Shown here piece after piece: positions 34,862-47,100 of a stretch of DNA of 64,000 nucleotides. A program made the translations under genes and the position numbers. Origin of the DNA: Phyllostachys edulis (lineage: Eukaryota; Streptophyta; Magnoliopsida; Poales; Poaceae); assembly GCA_036346405.1 (NCBI GenBank), contig CM070548.1, forward strand, positions 89,487,333 to 89,551,332. Reading direction: 5' to 3'. The notes below the pieces were generated by a model, which was not told where the DNA came from, ran no database searches, and worked only from the letters and a program-made list of their open reading frames with translations. How positions within the stretch are numbered: the stretch's first letter is position 1; the number at the start of each line of letters is the position of its first letter.

Positions 34862-35641
34862 ATTTATTTTTTTTGACGTGAAAGGTAGATAGACTCTACC
34901 TTATAACCATTGTATAAAATGGTTGTGTCAATGTAACAGAGAAGAAAAAGGAGAAAGGAAAAATAAAAGTAAAAGCTAATTAAGAACTATACAAGCAGGG
35001 AATTTAATAAGAGATGACACCACTGTCGAAGTGAATCCTGGTACTCAGTTGTTCTGGACTCCTTATTTAGAAATACCCGCTTATTCCTTATGAGCCATAG
35101 TGTGTGAGCACAAGCTGCAAAGCATATGGGCCAAACTTCCCGATAGCTCATTGATTTTGTTGAAACTCTTTCCACAAATTCGAACACGTCCTTGGAGGAG
35201 TTAGCATATGTCGTTAATCCGAGTATTTTCCAGAGATGATCCGCTGCTTTACATCGGAGAATGATATGATCAATTGTTTCAACTGCCGGGCAAATATCGC
35301 AGTGAGGATTTGTTATCCAATGCTTCTTTATCATATTGTCTTTGGTGTTAAGCTTCCCCCTGAAAGCTAGCCATAAAAAGATTCTGTATCTGTGCGGAAT
35401 TGAACTGTGCCAAGCATAGTCTAACACTTTCCATTTGAGACCATGAAAGGATAGGATTCTATACACTTCTGAAGTTTTTATGTCCAACAAAGTTGATGCG
35501 ATGACTCTTCTATCTGGAATCCCCTGCGTGAGGTGTTGCTCCGACAGAGAAAGAAATAAAGCCTGGTTTTCCAATAGTGCCTGGTGAGACAGGACCGATG
35601 GAGAGAAACCTCCCAGTCGTTATCCACGAACTGTGAGCTAA
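34862..35641 (-). mobile_element. 5'-truncated LINE with zf-RVT domain, 11-bp TSD
   Basis: The minus-strand frame 35574-34987 encodes the C-terminal zf-RVT-like domain of plant L1-type non-LTR elements: HSSIPHRYRIFLWLAFRGKL, NPHCDICPAVETIDHIILRC and CFAACAHTLWLIRNKR. An A-rich tail (T-rich on the plus strand, 34862-34874) follows. CTGTTGTATTT flanks both sides (34851-34861 and 35642-35652), as expected of target-primed insertion. The endonuclease and most of the reverse transcriptase are missing, so it is dead on arrival. Confidence 0.88.
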
Positions 35642-35654
35642 CTGTTGTATTTTG

Positions 35655-36060
35655 GAGGGTTGTTTTGTAATTTATTATGATTTTTTATTCGGCGCATGAT
35701 TGGTTCATCACATTGCCGTATTTTGTTAGTATATAATTTTTATTTTATTTTTGTCTTTGTTTTTGCTCAATCTTTCAAAGTACATGTGAAGAATATAACG
35801 GGTTCACCACATTACCGTATTTTGTTGGTATATAATTTTTTTGTCTTTGTTTTTGCTCAACCTCTTAAAGTATATGTGAGATTTTGAATCATGTGATGGA
35901 AATATGAATTATTAAGACTTTCAAGAATAATTACAGTGACCAAGAACCAAAATTACATAAATAATTCACTGTAATTTATGTATAATGGAGTTGTAAATTA
36001 ACTTTCAAAATGTGACAGTTTTTTACAGAGAAAACAGTCGAATTCTCTGTAGACAGACCC
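35655..36060. repeat. Paralogous segment containing the empty CACTA site
   Basis: Matches 28690-28857 joined to 32440-32600, reading GGAAATATGAATTATTAAGACTTTCAAG across the point where the CACTA sits in the other copy. It also has an internal duplication of 'TTCACCACATTACCGTATTTTG' (35690-35740 and 35800-35850). Confidence 0.85.
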
Positions 36061-36352
36061 TTTTGTTTAAATGATTTGGAGAATTTTCATGTGTATATGT
36101 TAATTTTGTCATTTAAATGCTGCTGGAATTACGCTCTAATTACTATTAATTATGCTATAATTAATTCTAAATATTCGTTAAAACCGCTTTATTTACAACA
36201 CAACCATCCGTTGATAGGTTGTCAGGTCGGCAGCGTATGGCAACTGGGCAAGCAGTGACTAGCAACTAGCGACAGGCAGCATTTCCCACATTAGAGTGCA
36301 GATGCATGACTGCTGCCTGATTCCTAGGAGCTAAACCCATGAATTATATTTA
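36061..36352. other. AT-rich intergenic DNA up to the Helitron 3' end
   Basis: No gene. 36078-36118 ('AATTTTCATGTGTATATG..AATTTTGTCATTTAAA') resembles 30977-31015 inside the CACTA. Confidence 0.4.
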
Positions 36353-36935
36353 CTAGAATGCAACCCGCGCCAAATGGCGCGGGTGTGGCTGTTGTACATA
36401 GGTGGTAAGGTTATAACCGAACCTATTTTTAAAAAACATTAGGATTCGCCATGCCATAACGCATAAGACAAATCTTCACAAAACAAAATATGCATATGAC
36501 AAATATCAACAGAAAATAACTAAAAGATATATGTACAGATATCACCATCAACCTTACAGTGAAACAAAAATATAAATTCAGTTTTCATTGTATGCATATT
36601 TTCTATTGAAATACCCGGTATCTAGTTCCATTCTATTAACCAAAGGTAGTAACTTTAAAAAAGCAACACACCATGTAATATAGCTTGAACTTGTTGTAGC
36701 AAAGGCTGTTCGCCAGAATCAGTAAAGCATGTCTCCATGTAATTGCAAACTACTACAACATAAACAACAATTTACAAAAGAAAGCATGTAAGATTAGAAT
36801 TCGATACTCAATTACAGACTTCTGAACATTTCAGTTATATGACGAAAAAATTGCAAATAATGTACCGCTAAAAAATGAGCTTTGTAGGGGCAAGTATCCT
36901 ATAACCTAGCAAAGTATTGTAGCAAAAAACTGTAC

Positions 36936-37489
36936 CTGGGCACCCTTTATGAAGTTTCTCTCCTCTATTTCAAGAAGCATCTTAACAGAATACCTTCCAT
37001 TCCCATGTGGACCAAGATCCTGGAAGATGACAACATGATAATAATGGCAAACAAAAATCAAAATACAAGGACATGGACATTGACATCTTCATTGATAACA
37101 CAGAAGTTAAAACTAACCAACATCCTTGTGGTATCAATTATCGATCACATGCCAACACCACTTGTTTCACCAATTTCCCTTTACTTCCCTTCTTTTTCAA
37201 AAGAACAATGAAATATGAGTTCCAATGTTCTTACCAATCAATGAAGCTAATGTTCATTCCCATCAGATAATCATAGATAAAATCAAATGAATGCAGTGGA
37301 ACACAGCTGCGACACAAAGGAAGGATGATTTCATTAAGTTGAATGGAATTATAAAAAAGGTAAGGCATCCATAATCAGGAGTCAGAACCTGTCAGAAAGC
37401 AACACAAAAAATTGGTTGTCTACATCTTCCAGTGCGTTCGCTAATAGTCTCTTCTCTGCATCAACCATTGAAATCTTTCCCCATACTAC
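36936..37489 (-). pseudogene. Captured GT14/DUF266 glycosyltransferase exons, set A
   Basis: There are three minus-strand exons with GT-AG borders. 37489-37389 encodes VWGKISMVDAEKRLLANALE then DVDNQFFVLLSD. 37306-37235 encodes CVPLHSFDFIYDYLMGMNIS then FID. 37019-36936 encodes DLGPHGNGRYSVKMLLEIEE then RNFIKGAQ. These are consecutive conserved blocks of plant core-2/I-branching-like (GT14, DUF266) Golgi glycosyltransferases. The N-terminal anchor and C-terminal half are missing, and phase is not kept between the second and third exons. It is a gene fragment, not a gene. Confidence 0.88.
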
Positions 37490-37940
37490 CTGCATAGCAA
37501 TTACATAGTCTGTTCAAATCTAACAACCAGACTTGCAACACAAATCAACAGAATAATTTGTTAGAAGATAAGCTTACAAAAAATCCGCAATATAAGAAGC
37601 CCTTCAATTTGCAGAAGTTAGTGGATTAAGCAATTAACATTTTTTTTGTGTGTGGGACTTTAAAAAAGCAACACACCTTGCAATATAGCTTGAACTTGTT
37701 GTAGGAAAGGCTGTCCATTAGAATCAATAAAGCATGTCTCCGTGTAATTGCAAACTACCACAACATGAACAACAATTTACAGAAGAAAGCATGTAAGATT
37801 AGAATTCGATACTCAATTACCGACTTTTGAACACTTCAGTTATATGATGGAAAAATTGCAAACAATATACCACTAAAAAATGAACTTTGTAGGGGCAAGT
37901 ATCCTATAACCTAGCAAAGTATTGTAGCAAAAGACTGTAC

Positions 37941-38437
37941 CTGGGCACCCTTTCTGAAGTATCTCTCCTCTATTTCAGGAAGCATCTCAACAGAATACCT
38001 TCCATTCCCATGTGGACCAGGATCCTGGAAGCTAACAAAATGATAATAAAGGCAGACAAAAAATTAAAATACATGGACATGGACATGGACATCTTCAGTG
38101 ATAACACAAAAGTTTAAACTAACCAACATCCGAGTGGTATTAACTATTGATCACATTCCAACACCACTTGTTTCACCAATTCCCCTTTACTTCCCTTCTT
38201 TTTCAAAATAACAATGAAAGATGAGTTCCAATGTTCTTACGAAGCTAATGCTTGTTCCCATCAGATAATTATAGACAAAATCAAATGAATGCAGTGGAAC
38301 ACAGCTGCGACACAAAGGAAGGATGATTTCATTACGGTGAATGGAATTATCAAAGAGGTAAGTCATCCATAATCAGGAGTCAGACCCTGTCAGAAAGCAA
38401 CACAAAAAATTGGTTATCAACATCTTCCAGTACATTG
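37941..38437 (-). pseudogene. Captured GT14/DUF266 exons, set B
   Basis: Exon pieces at 38437-38387 (VLEDVDNQFFVLLSD), 38304-38241 (CVPLHSFDFVYNYLMGTSIS) and 38024-37941 (DPGPHGNGRYSVEMLPEIEE then RYFRKGAQ) repeat set A together with introns (36650-37440 matches 37656-38440). Set B keeps residues nearer the usual GT14 consensus (DPGPHG, MLPEIEER). It lies upstream on the minus strand, so set A is the more diverged copy. Confidence 0.85.
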
Positions 38438-38451
38438 AATGTGCTGCATAA

Positions 38452-40190
38452 TCCGGCCCTAAATCAGATTACCTTTTTTCAATTTAGAGAATAAGCATAA
38501 TCAACTATATCTACAGTGTAATGCTTTAGTTTTCTAAACCTAACTAAATAGCTATAGCGTTGAGTAAAATAAGAGACATACAAATATGAAACGGATAATT
38601 AGTCTTGTTATCTATAGTGAATCACTAACAGCAATAGCAAGGGGTATGTTTGAAGTGATCAGTAACATCTGTAGTATGTTACAGTTAAATGAGTATTTTT
38701 TTATGATCGGTGATAGGATTGTAGCACGTATCTAAAAATTTGGACATATACAACTACACAGACATATATTCGACAAAGGCAAGAGTTACGGTGCTGCAGC
38801 ATCTGAAAACAGTAAAGCATGGGTTTCTATTACATATAGAATGAAAGCAGCAAAGCACATTTGTAGGTAAATATAAAATATAAAATTTCATTAATCATAT
38901 ATTCTGAGGTACGAATAGGAATAGTGAGCTCGATGCATAACCCGATCTTTAATGACGCTGCCATTTTAGAATTTAGGGAATAAGCAAGATCAAGTATATT
39001 TATAGCGTAACACTGGAGTTTTTTAAATTGAACTAAATAGCTACAACGTTTATTAAAATAAGAGATATGTAAATATGGAACAGATAATTAGTCTTATCAT
39101 TTATAGTGAATTACTAACAGCAATAGCAAAGGTTATGTTCGAAGCGATCAATAACCACTGCAGTATGCTATAGTTAAATCGGTATTTTTTTTTAATGATT
39201 GATGCTAGGATCGTAGCACGTAATTTTAAATTTGGACGTAGATGACTACACAGACACATGTTTTAGAAAGTTAAGAGCTACAGTGCTGAAACATCTGAAA
39301 ACACTTAAGCATGGTTTTGTGTGACATAGAATCAAAACAGCAAAGTACATCTGCACTGAAATGCTAGAGCTTTTGTAACATAATGGAGCAAGTCTATCTA
39401 GCAGTCAATGAAGCAATCTAGACATAGATGACTACACAGACATATATTCGAGAAAGGCAAGGGTTACGGTGCCGAAGCATTTGAAAACATTAAAGCATGG
39501 GTTTGAATTACATATAGATTGAAAGCAACAAAGCACATTTGTAGGTAGATTCCTTTTTTTTTTTGGAACATAATGGAGCAAGTCTATTTAACAGCAAATG
39601 AAGCACTTTTGTGATATAGAATACAAAATTTCATCGATCATGTATTCTGAGGTACGAATAGGAACAGTGCGTTCGATGCATAACCCAATCTCAAATGACA
39701 GCACCATTTTAGAATATCTAGAATATGCGAGATCAAGTATATTTAGAGTGTAACACTTGAATTTTTTAACTTGAAGTAAATAGCTGCAACGTTTAGTAAA
39801 ATAAGAAATAGGTAAATATGAAACGGATAATTAGTCTTATCATTTGTAGTGAATGACTAACAATAATAGCAAGGTTTATGTTTGAAGCGATCAATAAGCA
39901 CTGCAGTATGCTATAGTTAAATGTTTTTTTTAGCTGTTGATGATAGGACCATAGCACGTACATAAAAATCTGGACGTACATGACTACACAGACACAATTC
40001 CAAAAAAGTTCAAGAGTTACGGTGCTGAAGCATTTGAAAACACTAAAGCATGGTTTTGTGTGACATATAGAATCAAAATAGCAAAGCACATCTGTAGAAA
40101 AATTCTGGAGCTTTTTTAACTCAATGGGGCAAGTGTATGTAGCAGTTAATGAAGCAATATTGTGATAAAAAAAAATATAAAATTTCATGA
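38452..40190. repeat. Three diverged tandem copies of a 430-700-bp AT-rich unit in the Helitron
   Basis: Units start near 38452, 38938 and 39680 with '..TTTTAGAATTTAGGGAATAAGC'. They share 'AGATAATTAGTCTTATCATTTATAGTGAAT', 'GATAGGATTGTAGCACGTA' and 'CTACACAGACATATATTCGA' order. An extra partial copy starts at about 39425. Likely an intron region of the captured gene that was amplified. Confidence 0.75.
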
Positions 40191-40199
40191 ATAGTAGGT

Positions 40200-41340
40200 T
40201 ACCTCAAACGTTTTTGCCTGCTGTGACAGAGATGAGAGGAGGCGGAGATGAGGCGTGTGGTAGAGAGGAGGCGGAGATGAGCCCAGAGCACAGGCGGCGC
40301 AAGGCAAGGTGGCCAGCAACACCGACGGCACCGGCCTAGGCAGGCGCAAGGCGAGGAGATGAAAAGGGGGAGGCACCGAGGCGGTGTCTGGGGAGGGAAA
40401 CCGAAGGGGCGGGAGGGAGGAGGAGGAAGGGAGCGGCGGCGATAGCGAGGAAGGAGGGAGACGGGGCAGGAAGCAGGAAGCGCCGGCGACACTAGCGGAG
40501 AGGGGCTGGGGAGGTAAGACGCCATAGCCGGATCTGACCTGAACCAAAGGCAACAGGGGCACAGCTCCGCCCTCGACTCGAGCCGCTTCTTCCCTTTTTG
40601 CTCTTGAGAAGGAGGAGATTGAGGGCCGTAGGTGGAGAGCGGAGCGAGGGGGCCGGAGGCGTGGTAGAATGAGGCAAGGCGTGGCGAGGTGAACCGAGGG
40701 GGGAGGCGTGGGAGAGAAGAGGCGAAGAGGAGGCCGGAAGGCAGGTGGCGTGAGGCAAGGCGGGCGGTGATACCGGCGACGGCGGCCTAGGTGGGTGCAA
40801 AGCGAAGGAATGGAAAGGAGGAGACACCGAGGCGGCGGGCGAGAAGGGAAACCGAGGGGGCGGGAGCGGGGCGGGGCGGGAGAGGTAGCGCGAGGGGGCG
40901 ACGGGTAAGGAAGAAGGAAGTGCCGGCGGCGCTAGCAGAGAAGGCCGTCGGAGGAAGGAGAAGGAAGGGACACGAGACGCAGTGGAAATCAGCGAGCGGA
41001 GGAGTAGCAGTACAGGATCTGGGGCAGGAAACCACGATGGGGACGGACGCGAGGGAGCGGAGGGCGAGAAGGAAGAGCGGCGGCGCAGAAGGGGATCCAA
41101 GGAGGAGGGGGGCATGAAGCGGGAGTAGGGCTCAGGCAAAGTGAGCGCCGCAGTCAGAGACCCGACGGACGATCTAAAAAGGGCGGGCAATCCGACGCTG
41201 AGGCGGCATCTTGTGAGTGGAGCCGATCGGACGGCGCGGAGATGCTCGGGACTCTCCGACGACAGGGGTTTTCTTGGTGATGTGGACGCGCGAGAGGGCA
41301 GACTTTCTTGCAGGAATGTAAAAGGGTTAATTCTCAAATC
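40200..41340 (-). other. Duplicated GC-rich leader region of the Helitron
   Basis: 40205-40560 and 40690-41090 are related GC-rich segments giving Pro/Ser/Leu-rich frames on the minus strand in several phases, for example 41337-40492 (281 codons). The frames show no domain, and the same DNA is open in more than one phase because it lacks A/T-rich stop codons. Most likely it is a captured 5' UTR or first-exon region next to the GT14 exons. Confidence 0.5.
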
Positions 41341-41527
41341 GTCGTCTTAAAATTAAAGTCCAAAAAATATATAGATAGCTTATATACTAGTAAGCATATA
41401 TGCCATATGAACCTGGCTTACGATAAACTGCAGGTTTATTCTTCAGAATGGAGCAACGAGTCAATGACAGCCGGTGGGTGCAGTCTAGGGGTCTTTCCTC
41501 GTGAAGGTTCTACCTTTCGACATTGCC

Positions 41528-41535
41528 TATAAATA
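41528..41535 (+). promoter_or_regulatory. TATA box of the exonuclease-like gene
   Basis: CTATAAATAGCC lies about 80 bp upstream of the start codon at 41615 and about 150 bp from the proposed Helitron end at 41375. The spacing suits a short 5' UTR. Confidence 0.65.
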
Positions 41536-41614
41536 GCCTTCCCACATTGCCCATCCTCGCCAACCCCGAGGATTCGGAGACCTTGATCGATCTGCAGTAG
41601 GAATCTCAGGAGCG

Positions 41615-43598
41615 ATGGACAGCAGGAGAGAGTCCTCGGAGACCTTGAGGTAACTAACTAGGATGATAAGAAATACCACTTTCTGCTGCATGTGATCCCA
41701 TCTAGAAGGGCTACAAGAAGTAGAAAGAAATTCTTGTGCTGTCTTGTAATTGGGAGACTGGAAACTTAACTGCTATCAAACTGAAGCGCATGTTCATGCA
41801 TGTGTCCCCATCGATTAGGAACAAATGTGCAGCCTGCTTCAGGCAGTACAACAAGATGGAGCACCTTGTGGAGCACATGAAGGTGTCGTACCACTCGGCC
41901 CATGAGCCCAAGTGCGGCGTATGCGGGAAGCACTGCCGCTCATTTGAGTCACTCAGGGAGCATCTCATCGGTAAGAAGAACTGACAAGGGGGGGAAATGG
42001 CGCCAAGAACAGCTGAACAAGCTGCGTTCATGCACAGTTTATTCCTTCTTTCTCCCATTGTTTCAAGTGTGATCTGATATGCATGGTTCTTTGCCTTGAT
42101 CTCAACAAGGGCCATTGCCCAAGGTCGAATGCGCCCGCGTCTTCAGCGCTAGCGGCTGCAGCCACTGCCTGAACATCTTCGACAGCCCGGCCGCCGTCAG
42201 ATACCACCGTGCTGCCTGCCAATACTCTCGTGCTGCTCCGGTAATGATTTTCACTCTACTCACTCTCGTTCAACTGGTTTCAGATACAAATAATCCTTCT
42301 CTTGTTATGATGTTACTTGACGTACACACTAACACTATGATTCTTCCTGAGGCAAATTATTATCACTTGCACTTAGCATGAACGAAATAAATCAGCATCT
42401 AATGCCTCTCTGTTTTCTTTTCTTTTACGTGGTCTTGAATCTCAGATGCCAAGGGGTGACTCAGGTGGCCGTGCGGTTGCCATGGCCTGCAAAATGGTTG
42501 GGGGAGGAAGTGACGGCTCACTTGACCTCTGTGCAAGAGTGTGCCTTATTGGAGAAGATGAAAACATCATCTTCCAGACCTATGTGAAACCTACAACGCC
42601 TGTCACAAACTACAGGTAGGTGACATTACCTTGGAACCAATTACTGCTCCTGCTTGCTCTCTTTGTTTCTAGCGTTTCCGGTTGATGGTAGAAGAGAATT
42701 TTTCAGATCATCAAAACCAGTAAGACAACAACCACCAAGCAGTGACCATATTGCTTGAAACTGGACAAGAAAATATACGAATAAAACGCTTTCTGAAATG
42801 AAAACAAGGGGTTTACGGCTTATGATTTATCTGTTCAGGTATGAAGTAACTGGAATAAGGCCAGAGTACTTGAGGGACGCAACGCCACTTAAGCTTGTGC
42901 AGAGGAGGATCCAGGACATCCTTAGCAATGGGGAGCCACTGTGGAGGATACGGCCAAGGAGTTCTGGAAGGGCAAGGGTCCTTGTTGGCCATGGCCTGGA
43001 CCATGACCTTGAGCGCCTAGGGTTGGAGTACCCGGCATTCATGGTCAGGTGAGCAGCACAGGACAAACAAACTGCTAGAACAATATTTCCTCTTTCTAAC
43101 ATGCACAGATCTTTGCTTACTAGCTACGGTTCAGGAGTCACAGTAGCCACGGCTGTTTTCATCTTGACACAATTTCTCTCTGCATGAGCAGGGACACTGC
43201 AAACTACCCACCACTGATGAAAACTAGCAAGCTGAGCAACTCCCTAAAGTACCTTGCACAAGCATATCTTGGGTATGTCATTTGCTAATTAATTAACTAG
43301 CTATACAATCTCTCTACACCCTTAGTCCTTACACGATGCTGAAGAGATTGTCCTCCTATCCCATTGTAGGTATGATATCCATACTGGCATTCAGGATCCA
43401 TATGAGGACTGCGTGGCAGCAATGAGGCTACACTTCAGGATGAGATCGCAAGCTCACCCGAGAGACTACACCTCCGGTTCAGGCGAGGCGCAGAACAACT
43501 ACCCGGCCTGGAGGCAGAGGGAGCTGGAGAGGATGAGCCCAGAAGAACTCCTGGCACTTTCAGGATCAGACTACTACTGCTGGTGCCTGGACTCCTAA
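41615..43598 (+). CDS. Zinc-finger DEDDh exonuclease-like protein (REXO4/AEN-like), 335 aa, seven exons
   Basis: Exons are 41615-41649, 41819-41970, 42110-42240, 42446-42615, 42839-43048, 43192-43272 and 43370-43598. All introns are GT-AG, phases agree, and the frame is open to TAA. Residues 15-99 hold three Cys/His finger-like units (C15xxC18..H27/H31; C44xxC47..H60; C79xxC82..H95..C99). Residues 115-285 form the RNase H-fold exonuclease domain. The ExoI motif is VAMACKMVGGG, so the usual Asp and Glu (DCEMVG) are Ala120 and Lys122. ExoII VGHGLDHDLERL keeps Asp219. ExoIII keeps Asp273 (QDPYEDC), but Gln268 sits where DEDDh enzymes have His. The C-terminus ends YYCWCLDS. I recall plant relatives with the same CKMVG motif, so this is probably a conserved subfamily rather than recent decay. 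It may bind RNA without cutting it (inference). Probably nuclear. Confidence 0.9.
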
Positions 43599-44141
43599 AA
43601 ACTGATGAGCTAAAGAGAATAAGGCAGGGCCAACAGATGTTTGTTTAGTCATATTCCGTCCATAATAATAATATTTACATATGTATAAGTATGCTTGTAC
43701 TTGTGTATGGTGGGATTGAGCATAATGTATAAAATATGTCCTATGTAATGCTATCATATAATATTGGTGATTTAGAACTGTATGGAGTGATATTTACCAG
43801 CAATGATATATTGCAAGAAGAGGCTTTCCACTTTGCTTTATGTATCTAAAAATGACAAAACCAGCACATCAACTATATGCCACAAGGGCAAATAAAACAG
43901 ACCTGTAACTTCATATATATGAACGAATCATCACGTGCATTTTGTGCAGCGTGTCAGACTATCTCGGTGCTATACATACATGATCATACTGCAGAATATC
44001 ATACCTGTGAAAATCAGTGATGATTGAGTGTACACAAACTGTTGAAAAAGTCTTACATTTGAATCATTGAACTTTCAGCCTGTTTTAGCATCTTTCGGTG
44101 GGACCTTAAGGTTGGACTCTCCCGGGTCTACCTGCTTGACG
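43599..44141. other. Convergent intergenic region
   Basis: AT-rich 3' UTR and intergenic DNA between the tail-to-tail genes. Possible polyadenylation-type AATAAT motifs follow the exonuclease-like gene near 43660-43670. No other feature seen. Confidence 0.5.
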
Positions 44142-47100
44142 TTACTGACTCGTATTTTTCTTGAAACAGGTGGACTGGCTCCTATTTAGCTTGATGAACT
44201 CAAGACACTGTCGAATGATTGTCAGCACGGTGAAATGTGTCTCAAAGTCGTTCTTGATGACGGGAGGATGGCGGAGGTTTGGGCCGCTGTTGCTCCAGGT
44301 GTAATTCTCAATGAAGTAAACCAAATCTGTTCCGGCCCTGACCGAAACCTCTCGTAGAAGCTCTTCAGCTTGCCTTACTGATTTCATGGACTTCTTAAAA
44401 GTCAATACAATAATCATACTAAGTCCTGTTAACAGATGTTGAGTAACAATCAGATTCAGCCTTGTTAAGAGATGTTAAGTAAAAACCCGTCAGATGCAAG
44501 ATTTTCTGTAGATGTTCACATCCAACCTAACATGAGTTTGGATTAAAAGGGGTCATCTTCCAGCACACTTAACGCCACATACCTGACTGGTCCAAAGTCT
44601 AGAGAAGTATACATATAGGCTATAGCATTTAGCAGAGCATCCATGTTCATCAGTAAGTACAAAGCTTATCATCAAATAATCGATCTTCTGATAACCACTG
44701 GTCACATCTAAAAATCGTCATGGCACTGGGGTGTCAGTCCAAACTAATCGTGCATGATACATAATAGATGCAGAGGAAAAAATATATATGCATTGCAAAT
44801 CTATTATCATAGAAAACAACCCAAGACAGAAAATTTTACGACATTCCCTGTACCAACCAAACTTGAAAATCACAATAGGTTCTTTAGCATTAGTCTAAAA
44901 AGTGAGGCTCAACTGGTAACATTAGTAATCATCGCCTTTTCCCTACATGGTGCAAATTTGCATATTTCTTTTCTTTAAGAGAGTACAATGCTGATATGTC
45001 TAGACACCCAGTTGTGTCGACAAAAGCCCAAAGTTTGATCATCCTCACAGAAGGTTTACCATGGGGACCGGGGAATATCCTAAAATCCTCCTATCTATTA
45101 TGGCAAAATTGGCTACTGAACATCACAATTTCGTGTCATTGGCTGTACGACACCTAAATTTCGTGTCGTTGCCAAAAAACACTATAAAAATGTGTCTACT
45201 TGTTGTGGGACACTCTACTCATTAAAATAATATATTCAGTTTGGAGAGAAGAGAGAAGGCAGATGAAAAGAATGTTTTGCCCCTGTTAGTTGGTGGAGCC
45301 CACCCATCAGTATCTTCATCTTCTTTTTTTCTCCTCCACAGATCAGCGGCGGTGACATCGAGGCGGATGATGCCCCATGCGGCCGGCGGCGGGGCGCCCA
45401 GGACACGCTCTGCCCGCGCACGCCTCACCCAAACGCGACGGGCCAACGCCGTGTGCGCCTGCCATCTTCCTCCTCTTCTTGGCCCGAGAAGATGTAGAAC
45501 ACCGCCGCCGCCATTACCGTCGAGCACGGCTCCCTCACCGTTGAGCTCCCTCCTACCTGATCGCATCAAAATGTGTTCCCGAGCTTCCCCTACCTTTCCC
45601 CTAACCCAATTTGGGGATTAATGCGCAGAGCTCACCGACACCGTCATCTTCTTTGGTTCTGGCCAAAAACCGCCATCACCGCTCTCATCCCTTCTTTGGT
45701 GAACTTCAGGCCAATTTCCCTCCTCCCTGAGCATTTCACCACCTACCTTCACCTTCCCCAATAACCGATCCGAGCTTTCCTTGGCCCAAGGTCGCAGCCC
45801 CCACCGAACTGTCCTCGCCGCCTCGGGCCTCTACCACCAGCTCTCCTCGGACCACCTTCTCCTTCACCGACCACTTTGGTGAGTTCCCCTAACCTTGTAG
45901 ATGCTCGTGGTGTGCTCCATTTTTGGGTTTTATTTGTCATTGGCCGTCGCTACCATGACAGTGCGCCACTGCCGCTTTCAACTGTAGCTGCGTGCCGCCA
46001 TGGGTGGCCATTTTTGCACTCGCCCATGAAGCCTTTGAGCCCTCGCCCAGCCCCTTGCCACCGGTGCCAGCGGAGGAAGAAGACGAGGGTTTCGCTGGCG
46101 TAAATCGAGGCGGCAACAGTGGTAGATCGTGTGCGCCAGTGGGCAAGACAGAGAAGGGAGGAAAAACGGAAGGAGGATGGATGGGCAAATATGACATTTC
46201 GCAGACCTTCTCTCTCCGTATCCAGCCAGATATATTATTTTAATGGTCTCAGTGTCCTACAGTAAAGAGACACATTTTTGTATTGTCTTTCAGCAAAGAT
46301 ATGAAATTTGGATGTCCTACAGTGACACGAAATTGTGATGTCCTATAGTTAATTTTGTCATTTATTATATATAAGATTGCTTCTAATGCAGGTAATTGTA
46401 ACTTAATCCAAAATCATTTTTATTAGGTCTAAACACCATAAAATAGGTGATAGGTTTTTCACTGTCTCAAAAAAAAGAGAGATGGGTCTTTGATGGTGTC
46501 ATGTGGCATGAAACTATGTAAGCACCTCCAACTTCCATGAGATGGTTGCACTTGCTCCACTCATACTCTCACCCTCCAATAATTTTGATCATGGTGTGTT
46601 ACTGTGTTATATATGTACCACCATAATGTTGATCTAAAGATCGATATGGATAACTGTGAATTAAATTACCTCGTATCAACTTAATTTTCATTGTAAGATG
46701 CAATATAAAACTGACCAACAGAAACAACAAATATCGATCGAACAAAAATATGTCTCCAATGTCTATTAGATTGAACTATTTTGAGTTGTTATAGACAAGA
46801 GACAAATCAAAAGTTCAAAACAGAACAGGCTGAACAAAATAATCTCATTTAATTATATATATGTAAAAGTGACTTTAATTTTCCATGACATAATACAGCT
46901 ATTGTTCCACAAGATGGCATACTACCTTCTAGCATCCCAGATTCCTACGTGAAAATATGATCACAAAAATTGAAGGGGCTCCATGATTGGATTCATGGAT
47001 TATGCTTTATAAATGTTATTACTGTATAGGTTGGGCCGCAACCTCAAGCCGGGAGAGTTCGTCATTGGTGGGTGTCGCGGGCTCACGGCCCTGTATAAAT

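Larger units (their letters stand above)
36353..41375 (-). mobile_element. Helitron, about 5.0 kb, minus orientation, with captured gene fragments
   Basis: The 3' end on the minus strand reads ACCCGCGCCA-TT-TGGCGCGGGT (perfect 10-bp stem, 36363-36384) followed about 6 bp later by terminal CTAG (36353-36356), then host T. The proposed 5' end on the minus strand is TCTATATATTTTT at 41375, preceded by host A. This gives insertion between A and T without TSD, as Helitrons do. The interior holds two tandem sets of GT14/DUF266 exons, three AT-rich repeats and a duplicated GC-rich leader. No RepHel protein is present, so it is non-autonomous. The 3' end is firm; the 5' end is moderately supported. 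Confidence 0.75.

Noticed and set aside
40492..41337. 281-codon minus-strand open frame
   Set aside because: It lies in a GC-rich Helitron region open in several phases, is Pro/Ser/Leu-rich without a domain, and overlaps duplicated leader DNA. Treated as non-coding.
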